Assembly: GCA_964555675.1 (NCBI GenBank)
Contig: CAZKTU010000051.1
Span: 1-33,385, forward strand
Source of the DNA: CAIWXH01 sp964555675
GTDB lineage: Bacteria; Chloroflexota; Chloroflexia; Chloroflexales; Chloroflexaceae
Direction: 5' to 3'
Length of the DNA stretch: 33,385 nt
The position numbers and the translations under genes were made by a program. Position 1 is the stretch's first letter, and every line of letters starts with the position of its first letter. The notes under the pieces are model-generated. The model saw nothing but the letters and a program-made list of their open reading frames with translations, was not told the origin of the DNA and ran no database searches. Below are positions 8,237 through 15,935 of the stretch, piece by piece.

Positions 8237-9637
8237 ATGCTGCATACGCCCCGACCGTGGACGCTGGCTCGCCTGGCGCGCCTGGGCTTCTACCTGCTGC
8301 TGCTGGTGGGCCCGCTGCTGGCCGGGCCGGCCCCCGCCGCAGCCCAGGCCCGCGGCCCGGTCTATACCCTCGAGCTCGACGGCGTCATCAGCCGCTACAG
8401 CGCGAGCTACCTGCGGCGCGCCATTCGCGAGGCCGAGGCCGCCGGCGCCGAGGCCTTGGTGGTGCGCCTGGGGGCCAGCGGCGCCGTCGTGAGCGATGTG
8501 CGCGAGCTGGCCGCCGAGGTGGCCGTCGCCGGCGTGCCCGTCGTGATCTATGTGGCCCCCGATGGCGTGCGCTCGGGCGTGGCCGGGGCCTGGCTGCTGC
8601 CCGCCGCCCACGTGGCCGCCATGGCCCCCGAGACCAGCTTCGGCATCGCGGCGCCCCTGGTCGAGCCCGACCCGAACCTCAGCGAGCCCACCCGCGAGCT
8701 CTTGCGCGGCGAGGCGATCGACCAGCTGAGCGGCTGGAGCCGCGAGCGCGGGCGCAGCGACGCCTGGGTCGAGCAGGCGGTGCGCCAGGGGGTCGTGCTC
8801 AATAACGAGCAGGCCAGCGCCCTGCAGCCGCCCGCGGTCGAGATCGTGGCTCGCGACCTCGACGAGCTGCTGACGTTGCTCGAGGGCCGCGCGGTGGTGC
8901 TGGCGAACGACGAGACGGTCACCCTCGCGACCCTCGGGCGCGCCCCGCAACCCGTGCAGCCCACCCTGCTCGAGCAGCTCTTGCTGCTGCTCGCTAACCC
9001 GACGGTGGCGTTTATGCTCCTGGTCATGGCCGGGGTCGCGATCTATGCCGAGCTGGTCACGCCTACAGTCGGGCTGCTGGCCGGCATCGCGGTGGTGCTG
9101 CTCCTGGGCGCCGTGACCGGGCTGCTCGCCCTGCCGGTGCGCTGGCTGGCCGTCCTGGGCCTGCTGATGGCCTTCGCCCTGATCGGGGCCGATCTGTTCC
9201 TGCCCTCCCACGGGGCGGTCACCATTGTCGGCCTGGTGCTGCTGGTGGTGAGCGCCCTGACCATGTTCGACTCCGCCCAGGCCCCGGGCGTAGCGGTGGC
9301 CCTCTGGGCTGTGCTGGCCGTGGCGGGGGCCGTGGCCGCCTTCGCGGCCCTGGGGATCTACCTGGCCCTGCGCATCCGCAACCGGCCCGTCGCGACGGGC
9401 CAGGAGGGGCTCCTGGGTCGCCTGGCCGAGGTACGCCAGCGCCTCGACCCCGAGGGCATGGTCTTTGTCGAGGGGGCCCTCTGGCGCGCCGTCAGCGAGG
9501 ATGGCGACGTCGAGCTGGGCGAGTATGTCCGTGTGACCGGCGTCTACGAGCTGCGCCTGACCGTGCGCCGCCTGACCGATGATACGTCCGCCGGGGCCAA
9601 CCCGCAGCACGGTGTGGCGCCCCTGCAATCGAAGTAG
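8237..9637 (+). CDS. long-form NfeD-family membrane protein with a ClpP-like domain
   Basis: The 466-residue protein has a signal peptide (about 1-37), a ClpP/SppA-like extracytoplasmic domain (about 40-225), four to five membrane spans (about 250-385), and a C-terminal NfeD OB-fold domain (about 395-455, 'GQEGLLGRLAEVRQRLDPEGMVFVEGALWRAVSEDG'). Long NfeD proteins pair with stomatins as membrane serine proteases. Here the usual 'GxRAASAG' nucleophile segment reads GVRSGVAG (110-117), with Val115 where the catalytic Ser is expected, and the usual Lys segment reads 'QLSGWSRERGR'. This suggests a protease-like domain that has lost activity. Stomatin follows after 12 bp. Confidence 0.88.
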   Translation: MLHTPRPWTLARLARLGFYLLLLVGPLLAGPAPAAAQARGPVYTLELDGVISRYSASYLRRAIREAEAAGAEALVVRLGASGAVVSDVRELAAEVAVAGVPVVIYVAPDGVRSGVAGAWLLPAAHVAAMAPETSFGIAAPLVEPDPNLSEPTRELLRGEAIDQLSGWSRERGRSDAWVEQAVRQGVVLNNEQASALQPPAVEIVARDLDELLTLLEGRAVVLANDETVTLATLGRAPQPVQPTLLEQLLLLLANPTVAFMLLVMAGVAIYAELVTPTVGLLAGIAVVLLLGAVTGLLALPVRWLAVLGLLMAFALIGADLFLPSHGAVTIVGLVLLVVSALTMFDSAQAPGVAVALWAVLAVAGAVAAFAALGIYLALRIRNRPVATGQEGLLGRLAEVRQRLDPEGMVFVEGALWRAVSEDGDVELGEYVRVTGVYELRLTVRRLTDDTSAGANPQHGVAPLQSK

Positions 9638-9649
9638 AAGGAGACTCTT

Positions 9650-10486
9650 ATGAACGGCGGTGGACTACTCGTCCTTGCCTGTGTGGCCCTGCTGGCCTTC
9701 GTGGCCCTGATGATGCTGCTGTCCTCGATCAAGATCGTCCCCGAGTACGAGCGCGGCGTAATCTTTCGCCTCGGCCGGCTCATGGGGGCCCGCGGGCCCG
9801 GCCTCTTCCTGGTCGTGCCGGTCTTCGAGCGCATGGTGCGCGTCGATACCCGCGTGATCACCATGGACGTGCCGGTGCAGGAGGTGATCACCCTCGATAA
9901 CGTGACGATCAAGGTCAACGCGGTGCTCTACTTCCAGGTGATCAATCCGAACTGGGCCGTGACCAAGGTCATGGACTATATTCGCGCCACCATGCAGATC
10001 GCCCAGACCACCCTGCGCTCGGTGGTCGGCCAGGTCGAGCTCGACGAGCTGCTGGCCAAGCGCGAGGTGATCAACCAGAAGCTCCAGAAGATCATCGACG
10101 AGCAGACCGAGCCCTGGGGCATCAAGGTCACGATCGTCGAGGTGAAGGACGTCGAGCTGCCGCAGAACATGCAGCGGGCCATGGCCAAGCAGGCCGAGGC
10201 CGAGCGCGAGAAGCGCGCCAAGCTGATCCACGCCGAGGGCGAGCTGCAGGCCAGCCGCACTCTGGCCGAGGCCGCCGACATTATCTCGCGCGAGCCGGTG
10301 ACCCTGCAGCTGCGCTACCTGCAGACCCTGACCGAGATCGCCGTCGAGAAGAACAGTACGATTATTTTCCCGCTGCCGATCGAGACCGTCAAGGTCTTCC
10401 TCGACGCCGCCAGTCGCGGCATAGCCAACGGGGCCGCCCCCGCGCCGCCCCGGCCCTCTACACCCACTCAGCGCCTCGACTCGTGA
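9650..10486 (+). CDS. stomatin/slipin-family SPFH membrane protein
   Basis: The 278-residue protein has one N-terminal membrane segment (about 5-25) and a full SPFH domain: 'IVPEYERGVIFRLGRLMGARGPGLFLVVP', 'VDTRVITMDVPVQEVITLDNV', and a long charged helix (AKQAEAEREKRAKLIHAEGE). It is a clear bacterial slipin. Such proteins oligomerise and organise membrane microdomains. The NfeD gene directly upstream is its usual partner ('stomatin operon partner protein'). ATG 9650 has AAGGAG 6 bases upstream. The Pro-rich tail (APAPPRPSTPTQRLDS) is typical of a disordered end. Confidence 0.93.
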   Translation: MNGGGLLVLACVALLAFVALMMLLSSIKIVPEYERGVIFRLGRLMGARGPGLFLVVPVFERMVRVDTRVITMDVPVQEVITLDNVTIKVNAVLYFQVINPNWAVTKVMDYIRATMQIAQTTLRSVVGQVELDELLAKREVINQKLQKIIDEQTEPWGIKVTIVEVKDVELPQNMQRAMAKQAEAEREKRAKLIHAEGELQASRTLAEAADIISREPVTLQLRYLQTLTEIAVEKNSTIIFPLPIETVKVFLDAASRGIANGAAPAPPRPSTPTQRLDS

Positions 10487-10503
10487 GACACCTGGGGATG
10501 GTT

Positions 10504-10595
10504 TGGAGGGGCCTGGCCCCTCCAGCCTCCCCGCAGGCCCCGCCGTGTAGCGCGGACGCGCAGAGGGCGCTTCACAGGCTGTGAGGCGCCCTCTG
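10504..10595. terminator. two hairpins between convergent stomatin and response-regulator genes
   Basis: The first hairpin (10504-10524) has TGGAGGGGCC and its complement. The second (10561-10595) has a 10-bp stem CAGAGGGCGC / GCGCCCTCTG plus an inner stem TTCACA / TGTGAG. The region lies between the two convergent stops, so it probably terminates both directions. Confidence 0.65.
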
Positions 10596-10621
10596 GCCAG
10601 CGTGGCTGATTGGGTGAAGGA

Positions 10622-11032
10622 CTATGAGCCGTTGACCTCGCGCGCGGTGCTCTGGGGGAGCAGGCGGCGCACGATATCGACGAGTTCGTCCATGAAGAAG
10701 GGCTTGGTCAGGTAGGTGTCGATAGTGAGGGCGCGGGCCTCTTTGCGCAGCTCGGCCGAGTCGTAGGCGGTGACCAGCACGATCGGGGTTGTTACGCCGC
10801 GCTCCCTGAGGATCTCGACCAGCTTGAGGCCGGTCATGCCGCGCAGGTTGTAGTCGGTGAGCAACAGGTCGAAGGGCTGCTGCTCCCAGAGCTCGAGGCC
10901 CTCTTCGGCGCTGAGCACCGTGACAAACTCGTAGGGGATGCCGAGCTCGGGCAGGGCCAATTCGATAATCCTGCCGATATGGTTATCATCCTCGACGAGG
11001 AGGATCCGCAAGCGCTTCTGCTGCGCTGTCAT
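10622..11032 (-). CDS. stand-alone response regulator receiver domain
   Basis: The 136-residue protein is a single receiver domain without an output domain (CheY-like layout). The acidic pocket (VEDD at 13-16), phosphoacceptor Asp60 (LLLTDYN), Thr88 (VLVTAYD) and Lys110 (YLTKPF) are all present, so it should be phosphorylated by a histidine kinase. No kinase gene is nearby, so its partner is unknown. I place the start at ATG 11032, which has GGAG 6 bases upstream; a GTG at 11044 would include that ribosome site in the coding region. Confidence 0.92.
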   Translation of the reverse strand: MTAQQKRLRILLVEDDNHIGRIIELALPELGIPYEFVTVLSAEEGLELWEQQPFDLLLTDYNLRGMTGLKLVEILRERGVTTPIVLVTAYDSAELRKEARALTIDTYLTKPFFMDELVDIVRRLLPQSTAREVNGS

Positions 11033-11145
11033 GGCCGTCTCCACAGGGGCTTCGATACTGCCGGGATGACCGGTCGCGTAGGCCGAAAGCCGTACCGAGA
11101 CAGGTCCTGGCGTCTGAAAAACCCCCGGTTTAAGGGTGGAGGACT

Positions 11146-11174
11146 ATCGTACCATATGGCGATTCCCTGGGCAA
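11146..11174 (-). promoter_or_regulatory. sigma70-like promoter of the response regulator
   Basis: On the - strand TTGCCC (11169-11174), a 17-base spacer, then TACGAT (11146-11151) with an extended -10 TGG. The leader is about 107 nt and includes a weak AAACC...GGTTT hairpin near 11120-11132. Confidence 0.5.
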
Positions 11175-11211
11175 GTAAAAAGATCGTTACCTGCGGCCGA
11201 TCCAGACGGCT

Positions 11212-11240
11212 TTGACAGGCCAAAAGGGCGAATCTATAAT
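11212..11240 (+). promoter_or_regulatory. consensus sigma70 promoter of the cruF-like gene
   Basis: TTGACA (11212-11217), a 17-base spacer, then TATAAT (11235-11240). Both hexamers match the consensus exactly. Transcription should start near 11247. The in-frame TTG at 11212 and ATG at 11239 are therefore promoter bases and not starts. Confidence 0.85.
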
Positions 11241-11292
11241 GACTCAGGGTGCTACAAAGCGTTCATCTACTCTGGATAGGAATCGCTCGCAT

Positions 11293-12147
11293 ATGCTACA
11301 AGTGAGCACACGACCTCGCCTCGTCGTGGCCGCCCTCTTCGCCTTCTACGTCTTTCTCTACCCTGGATCGATCACCCTCGTCGCCCTCGATCGCGTGCCC
11401 GTCTGGGGCACCTGGATGGGCGGGGCCCTGCTCATCCTCCAGGGGGCCATCGCCGGCCTCTGGCTGACCGTCAACTACGGCCGCAATGGCGCCGTGGCCG
11501 CCGCCTGGGTGCTCTTCCTCTCGTGGCTCGTCGAGCACGTCGGCGCGACGACGGGCTTCCCCTTCGGCTCCTACACCTACACCGATGTGCTACAGCCCCA
11601 GGTCTTCGGCGTGGTCCCCCTGGCCATCCCCTTCGCCTGGCTGCTGATCGTCACCGCCGCGGTCGGCACCAGCGACCTGATCTTCGGCCGCGACAGCGCC
11701 CCCGGCCGGCCCAGGGTCAGCGCGACGAAGGTGCTCACGGCGGCCTCGTTCGCCCTGCTGCTCGACGTGACCATCGAGCCCTTCGCCGTGCATATTAACC
11801 ACTACTGGGTCTGGAGCGAGAGTGCCTCGGGCAGCTACTACGGCATCCCGGCCTCGAACTTTGTGGCCTGGTTCGTCACCAGCCTGCTGCTGAGCTGGGT
11901 GCTGCTGCTCTTCCGCGCCCGCGCCGAACAGGCCCCCGCCGCGACCAAGCCGCAGCGCTTCTGGCCCTGGCTGCCGGTGACTCTCTATCTGACCAATCTG
12001 ACCATGTTTGTCGTGGTCAACCTCGCCCGCGGTCAAGAGGCGGCGGCAGTGATCGGCGGGCTCATCCTGCTCGCCCTGGCCTGCCACTGGTCGCTGCCGC
12101 GCCTGGTGCGCCTGGTGCGCAGCCTCGTCCAGGAGTCGGGGGCCTGA
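11293..12147 (+). CDS. cruF: CruF-like carotenoid 1',2'-hydratase (DUF422 family)
   Basis: The 284-residue membrane protein has about seven spans. It shows the DUF422 pattern: 'SWLVEHVGATTGFPFGSYTYTD', 'GVVPLAIPFAWLLI' and 'DVTIEPFAVHINHYWVW...YYGIPASNFVAWF', with the acidic and histidine residues typical of the family. CruF adds water across the 1',2' double bond of carotenoids such as γ-carotene in green sulfur and green non-sulfur bacteria, preparing the end for glycosylation. ATG 11293 is the first start after the promoter at 11212-11240, with AGGA upstream. It converges on a PlsC-type acyltransferase gene 4 bp away. Confidence 0.8.
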   Translation: MLQVSTRPRLVVAALFAFYVFLYPGSITLVALDRVPVWGTWMGGALLILQGAIAGLWLTVNYGRNGAVAAAWVLFLSWLVEHVGATTGFPFGSYTYTDVLQPQVFGVVPLAIPFAWLLIVTAAVGTSDLIFGRDSAPGRPRVSATKVLTAASFALLLDVTIEPFAVHINHYWVWSESASGSYYGIPASNFVAWFVTSLLLSWVLLLFRARAEQAPAATKPQRFWPWLPVTLYLTNLTMFVVVNLARGQEAAAVIGGLILLALACHWSLPRLVRLVRSLVQESGA

Positions 12148-12151
12148 GGCC

Positions 12152-12922
12152 TTACGCCGGCCGGCGTGGCAACAGTCTCAGCAGCGCGTCGAAGCGCTGA
12201 TCGATGCCGCGGCGCCCCCTGAGAATGGGGGCGTAGGTTTCGAGCCGGCCCCCAACCACGTCGTCGCGCAGAGCGTCGCAGGCATCCGTCAGCCTGCCCC
12301 TGATCTCGCTCAGGGTGCCCTTCAGGTCGCTCGGGTCGGTGGCCCGGTGGGTCGGCCCGATGCGGATGAAGGCGTGGGGCTGCTGCTGGCCCAGAAACTC
12401 GTAGCGCAGCGCGACCGGGCAGAGGGTGATCGGACCGGCCTGGGCGATGATCCGGGCGATGCCAGGGTAGGTCACCAGAGGCCGGCGGTCCTGGGGCACG
12501 ATCTTGCCTTGGGGGAAGATGAAGAGGGCCCGGGGGGTCGCGCCGCCCCGCAGCAGGTTGGCGGCGTAGGTCTGCGAGCGGCGCACGTCCTCGGCGTCGT
12601 GGCGGTTGATGCTGAAGGCGCCCGACCAGCTGAAGAAGCGGTAGGCCTTGAGCTGCTTCTCCTCCATCAGCAGGTGGGCGTCGAAGCGGCCCCGCAGCAC
12701 CATGCGCTGGATGACGTACATCAGGTAGCCGTCCCACCACGAGCTGTGATTCAGGTAGAGCAGCAGCGGTCCGTCGCGTGGCTCGGGTAGGGGGCCGTGA
12801 CTCTGCAGCCAGACCCGGTCGAAGCTGCTGTAGAGCGACCAGCGCGCGAACAGCCAGTAGAGGGCCGCGTCGCCGAGGGGGTGTTTGGCGGCCGGGATGG
12901 CGGGGCCGGGCCCGTCGCTCAT
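12152..12922 (-). CDS. PlsC-type acyltransferase
   Basis: The 256-residue protein has the acyltransferase catalytic motif HX4D (NHSSWWD, His59-Asp64), the substrate-binding block 'RHDAEDVRRSQTYAANLLRGG', and LFIFPQGKIVP where lipid acyltransferases usually have FPEGTR. It probably transfers an acyl group to a glycerophospholipid or another acceptor at the membrane. Its position facing cruF raises the possibility of a carotenoid-glycoside acyltransferase (CruD-like), which I cannot confirm. Its ATG overlaps the stop of the upstream flavodoxin-like gene by 4 bp (ATGA), so the two are translationally coupled. Confidence 0.85.
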   Translation of the reverse strand: MSDGPGPAIPAAKHPLGDAALYWLFARWSLYSSFDRVWLQSHGPLPEPRDGPLLLYLNHSSWWDGYLMYVIQRMVLRGRFDAHLLMEEKQLKAYRFFSWSGAFSINRHDAEDVRRSQTYAANLLRGGATPRALFIFPQGKIVPQDRRPLVTYPGIARIIAQAGPITLCPVALRYEFLGQQQPHAFIRIGPTHRATDPSDLKGTLSEIRGRLTDACDALRDDVVGGRLETYAPILRGRRGIDQRFDALLRLLPRRPA

Positions 12923-13434
12923 GGCAGCGCCTCGGGGTGCAGGGCCCTGGCGCGGGCGTAGGTGGCCCGAGCCAGCTCGGCGATCTCCTCGGCGAGCTCG
13001 GCGAGTTCGGCGTCGGCCGAGGCGTAGAGCTCGACCAGGATCTCGCAGCCGGCCAGCTCGAGGGCGTGGCGCAGGGGCCAGAGGGCCTCGGTCGAGCCGT
13101 CGGTGAAGGCGACGATGGCGGCGAAGCGGCGGCTCGCGGGCGGCGGGGCCGCCTCGAGGGCGCGGGCGAGGGCCGCGAGGCGGGCGGGCAGGGCCCCGCC
13201 GGGGAGGGGCGTGGCCAGCAGCAGCACCTCGGCGTCGGCGATGTCGGCGGCCACGGGGGCGAGCAGTGGGTCGGCGAACGAGGGCGCGCCCTCGCTGACC
13301 AGGATCTCGCCCAGATAGGCCGCCCGCTTGACCGGCGGCAGGGCCGCGAGCATCAGGTCGAGGCAGCCCGGCGCCGGCCCGCTGGTGCTCGCGCTCCCGC
13401 AGATTCCTAGGGTGAAGAGATATCCGTCATGCAT
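12919..13434 (-). CDS. flavodoxin-like / NADPH-dependent FMN reductase-type protein
   Basis: The 171-residue protein begins with a β-strand and loop typical of flavodoxin-fold reductases (FTLGICGSASTSGPAPGCLDLML), followed by 'ADIADAEVLLLATPLPGGALPARLAALARAL', which aligns with the 'aD.vi.atP.y.gs.pg.LK..lD' block of FMN reductases. The usual Tyr and the GxxGG flavin contacts are weak, so flavin binding is uncertain. It may be an oxidoreductase or a non-catalytic relative. It overlaps the acyltransferase start by 4 bp and follows DUF885 by 63 bp of hairpin-rich DNA. No convincing ribosome site precedes ATG 13434. Confidence 0.6.
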   Translation of the reverse strand: MHDGYLFTLGICGSASTSGPAPGCLDLMLAALPPVKRAAYLGEILVSEGAPSFADPLLAPVAADIADAEVLLLATPLPGGALPARLAALARALEAAPPPASRRFAAIVAFTDGSTEALWPLRHALELAGCEILVELYASADAELAELAEEIAELARATYARARALHPEALP

Positions 13435-13442
13435 AGGGGTGT

Positions 13443-13480
13443 GGGGCCGAAGGCCCCCGTGCCCCCGCCGCGGGCGGCGG
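13443..13480 (-). terminator. GC-rich hairpins between the DUF885 and flavodoxin-like genes
   Basis: GGGGCC (13443-13448), GAA, GGCCCC (13452-13457), followed by a second palindromic stretch (CCGCC...GGCGG, about 13464-13480). They lie between two same-strand genes and lack a T-run, so they may attenuate transcription or only protect RNA ends. Confidence 0.4.
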
Positions 13481-13497
13481 CGAAGGCCGTAACTCGG

Positions 13498-14694
13498 TTA
13501 CGAACCTTGTCTCAGCAGCGAAGGGTACACCTGCTCGGTGAGCAGGCGGCGGAAGCGCTCGCGGCGGTCGCCCTGGGCGACCCAGTCGCCGAGCAGGCGG
13601 CGGCCGACGAAGTAGGTGATGCTGTAGGTGCGCCAGAGGGGCGTGCTGATGAAGCGCAGCGACTGGCGAGCCTCACGCTCGGTGCGCAGGCCGTAGCGCA
13701 TAATGTACTGCACGACCTCCTCGGGGTCGACACCATCTTCGTGGAGCAGAGCGGCGGCGTTGCTGGAGAGGGCGCGCATCGTCCACTGGGCGGCGGCGAT
13801 GCTGCGCTCGCGCTCGGGGTCGCCGGCGATGCCGGCCAGGGGGTAGAGCTGCTCGGCGGCCCAGGTGAGGGCCTCGTCGCCGAAGATCATCTCGGCGGCC
13901 AGGGTGGCGATGCCCTCGGCGATCACGCACTCGGGGGTGTTGATCAGCTGGATGGCCTGCTCGCCCCAGCCCTGGCCGTGGTAGAGCAGCTGCTCCTTCA
14001 GGGCGTGCTCGGTATGGTGGCCGGGGTAGGCCTCGTGGCAGACCAGGTCGAGTAGGGCGTTGGCCCTGATCGGCAGGTCGGTGTTGATCTCGACCAGGCT
14101 GCGCCCGCCGCCGAGGTACCAGTTGTAGCCCGACCAGGGCTTATCGCTGACCAGCTCGAAGCGCACTTCGTCGGGCTCGGGCAGACCGACCAGCTGGGCG
14201 GTGCGGCGGCGGGCCTCGGCGGCGATCAAGTCGATCATGGTGCGGGCGAGCGCGGGCTCGACCTCGTAGCGCTTGCGCCAGGCGGCCAGGCGCTCGGCGA
14301 GGGGGCCGGCGCCGGGCACGAGCTCCTCGAGGGTGGCGTTGGCAGTCTCGAAGGCGGCCTCGGGGGTGCGCTCGAAGGCGACGTCGAAGCAGGCCTGAAG
14401 CTCCTCGCTATAGCCGATCGGCTCGCCGGCGAGGCGGCGGGCGGTCGTCTCCATCGCCCGCAGCTGAACCTCAAGGTAGCCGCGGCGGGTGTCGGGCAGC
14501 GCGCTGGCGGCGGCCTCAGCCCGCAGGGCGGCCAGGTCGGCGGCGATCGCGGCCGGGGGGCGCTGGACGGCGCGCGCCTTCAGCTCGGGCGGGCCGAAGT
14601 AGGCGTCGACGAAGCCCTCGACGTGCTGCTCGAGGTCGAAGGCCAGCTCGATATAGCGGCGGCTGAGGCCGTCAAGAGCGTGCGGAGTATTCAT
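13498..14694 (-). CDS. DUF885-family putative metallopeptidase
   Basis: The 398-residue protein carries the DUF885 signature HEAYPGHHTEH (His220-Glu221 to His230), a zinc-metallopeptidase-like motif, and a downstream conserved Glu in 'VIAEGIATLAAE'. Family members are annotated as peptidases but few have been characterised. There is no signal peptide, so it is probably cytoplasmic. It is shorter than typical 550-residue DUF885 proteins because much of the N-terminal region is missing. Its ATG directly follows the TAA of dus (TAAATG), so the two are coupled. Confidence 0.85.
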   Translation of the reverse strand: MNTPHALDGLSRRYIELAFDLEQHVEGFVDAYFGPPELKARAVQRPPAAIAADLAALRAEAAASALPDTRRGYLEVQLRAMETTARRLAGEPIGYSEELQACFDVAFERTPEAAFETANATLEELVPGAGPLAERLAAWRKRYEVEPALARTMIDLIAAEARRRTAQLVGLPEPDEVRFELVSDKPWSGYNWYLGGGRSLVEINTDLPIRANALLDLVCHEAYPGHHTEHALKEQLLYHGQGWGEQAIQLINTPECVIAEGIATLAAEMIFGDEALTWAAEQLYPLAGIAGDPERERSIAAAQWTMRALSSNAAALLHEDGVDPEEVVQYIMRYGLRTEREARQSLRFISTPLWRTYSITYFVGRRLLGDWVAQGDRRERFRRLLTEQVYPSLLRQGS

Positions 14695-15726
14695 TTAGTC
14701 TGCCGCTGACGCCAGCGGCCCCTCGATGAATGGCGCGAAGTAGCGCTCGATCGCCTCGCGGGCCTGGGCGGTCGACTGCGAGGTGTGGACGGCGACGCGC
14801 AGGTGCGAGGCGCCGGGCAGGCCGACCACGAACTGCCCGATCAGCTGCTTGGCCTTGTTGAGGGCCAGCCGGCTGATCATCTCCTCCTCGCACATGGCCA
14901 TGTAGCGCAGCAGGAAGTCGAGCTTATCGGCCGGGCCGGGCTGGAAGGGCGCCTCGCCGCGGCGGATCTGGGCGATCTGCATGAAGAGCCAGGGGTTCTC
15001 CATCGCGCCGCGCCCGATCATCACGCCGTCCGAGCGGCTGTCGCGCAGGCGGACCAGGGCGTCGTGGGCGTCCTTCACGTCGCCGCTGCCGATCACCGGG
15101 ATGCTCACGGCGGCCTTGACGGCGGCCACCCTGCTCCAGTCGGCGCTGCCCCTGTAGGCCTGCTCGCGCGTGCGCGGGTGCAGGGCCAGGGCGGCCACGC
15201 CGGCGTCCTCGGCCAGCTTCGCGGTGTCGAGGAAGTTGAGGCTCTCTTCGTCCCAGCCGGCGCGGAACTTCAGAGTCACGGGGATCTGCACCGCCGCGCG
15301 CACGGCCCGCAGCAGGCGACCCATGCGGGGCAGGTCGCGCAGCAGCGAGGCGCCGTGGCCGCCGCCGGTGACCTTGGGCGAGGGGCAGCCGCAGTTGATG
15401 TCGAGGATGTCGGCGCCCAGCTGCTCGACGGTGCGGGCCGCCGCGGCCACCAGGTCGGGCTCGTTGCCCGAGAGCTGCATGGTGAGCGGACGCTCCTCGG
15501 GGTAGAAGTCGAGCAAGTTATGGCGCTTGAGGGCCTTCGGGCTGACGCTGGCGGCGTTGGTCATCTCGGTGCTGACCAGGCCGCAGCCGCCGAGGCGCAG
15601 AATCATGCGCCGGAAGACGCTGTCGGTGACGCCCGCCATCGGCGCCAGGGTGATATTTGGCGCGATGCGAATATGGGCGACGTGATACTCGGCGGGAAGC
15701 CGATCAATGTCCTCTCGCGTGAGCAT
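14695..15726 (-). CDS. dusB: tRNA-dihydrouridine synthase
   Basis: This FMN enzyme reduces uridines in tRNA. The barrel is complete: LAPMAGVTDSVFRR, 'DINCGCPSPKVTGGGHGASLL' with the catalytic Cys, 'HPRTREQAYRGSADW', 'IPVIGSGDVKDA' and 'GVMIGRGAMENPWLF', then the helical C-terminal domain. I chose ATG 15726 (MLTREDIDRLP, 343 residues). A GTG at 15759 lies only 6 bases past the -10 box and would give a leaderless message with 11 extra residues. The frame remains open far upstream to 15936, but that part runs through hairpin repeats and the promoter. The subtype (DusB) is my best match. Confidence 0.92.
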   Translation of the reverse strand: MLTREDIDRLPAEYHVAHIRIAPNITLAPMAGVTDSVFRRMILRLGGCGLVSTEMTNAASVSPKALKRHNLLDFYPEERPLTMQLSGNEPDLVAAAARTVEQLGADILDINCGCPSPKVTGGGHGASLLRDLPRMGRLLRAVRAAVQIPVTLKFRAGWDEESLNFLDTAKLAEDAGVAALALHPRTREQAYRGSADWSRVAAVKAAVSIPVIGSGDVKDAHDALVRLRDSRSDGVMIGRGAMENPWLFMQIAQIRRGEAPFQPGPADKLDFLLRYMAMCEEEMISRLALNKAKQLIGQFVVGLPGASHLRVAVHTSQSTAQAREAIERYFAPFIEGPLASAAD

Positions 15727-15765
15727 GGTCTCGTCAGTGGTTGTGGTTTCGCTAGTCACAGACTG

Positions 15766-15795
15766 ATTATACCAGAAGGGGTGAGCGCACGTCAT
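15766..15795 (-). promoter_or_regulatory. sigma70-like promoter of the dus operon
   Basis: On the - strand ATGACG (15790-15795), an 18-base spacer, then TATAAT (15766-15771) with an extended -10 TGG. The -10 is perfect and the -35 is weak. Transcription would start near 15759, on or next to an in-frame GTG. Confidence 0.6.
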
Positions 15796-15800
15796 GGAGG

Positions 15801-15928
15801 GTTTCAGGGAGGGCTTGCCCCCCGAAACCACGCCCCGCAAGCCCAACTGGGGTGGCTGGATTTTCCGGGAGGGCCGGGGAGGGCAAGCCCTCCCCGAAAC
15901 CACACGCAAGTCCAACCGGGCAGGTTGG
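15801..15928. repeat. two tandem copies of a ~65-bp hairpin repeat
   Basis: Unit A (about 15801-15860) and unit B (about 15874-15928) share the order hairpin - CCCCGAAACCAC - CGCAAG - (C/T)CCAAC - GG..GG - TGGA. Hairpin B (CGGGGAGGGC, AA, GCCCTCCCCG; 15875-15896) is perfect; hairpin A has a mismatch but is extended by GTTTC / GAAAC (15801-15828). The block lies between the DinB stop and the dus promoter and probably ends the DinB transcript. Confidence 0.7.
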
Positions 15929-15935
15929 AATTGCA

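Noticed and set aside
8081..9628. 515-codon open frame on the - strand opposite the NfeD gene
   Set aside because: It is a His/Gln-rich shadow that crosses the NfeD promoter and runs antisense to recognisable NfeD domains.
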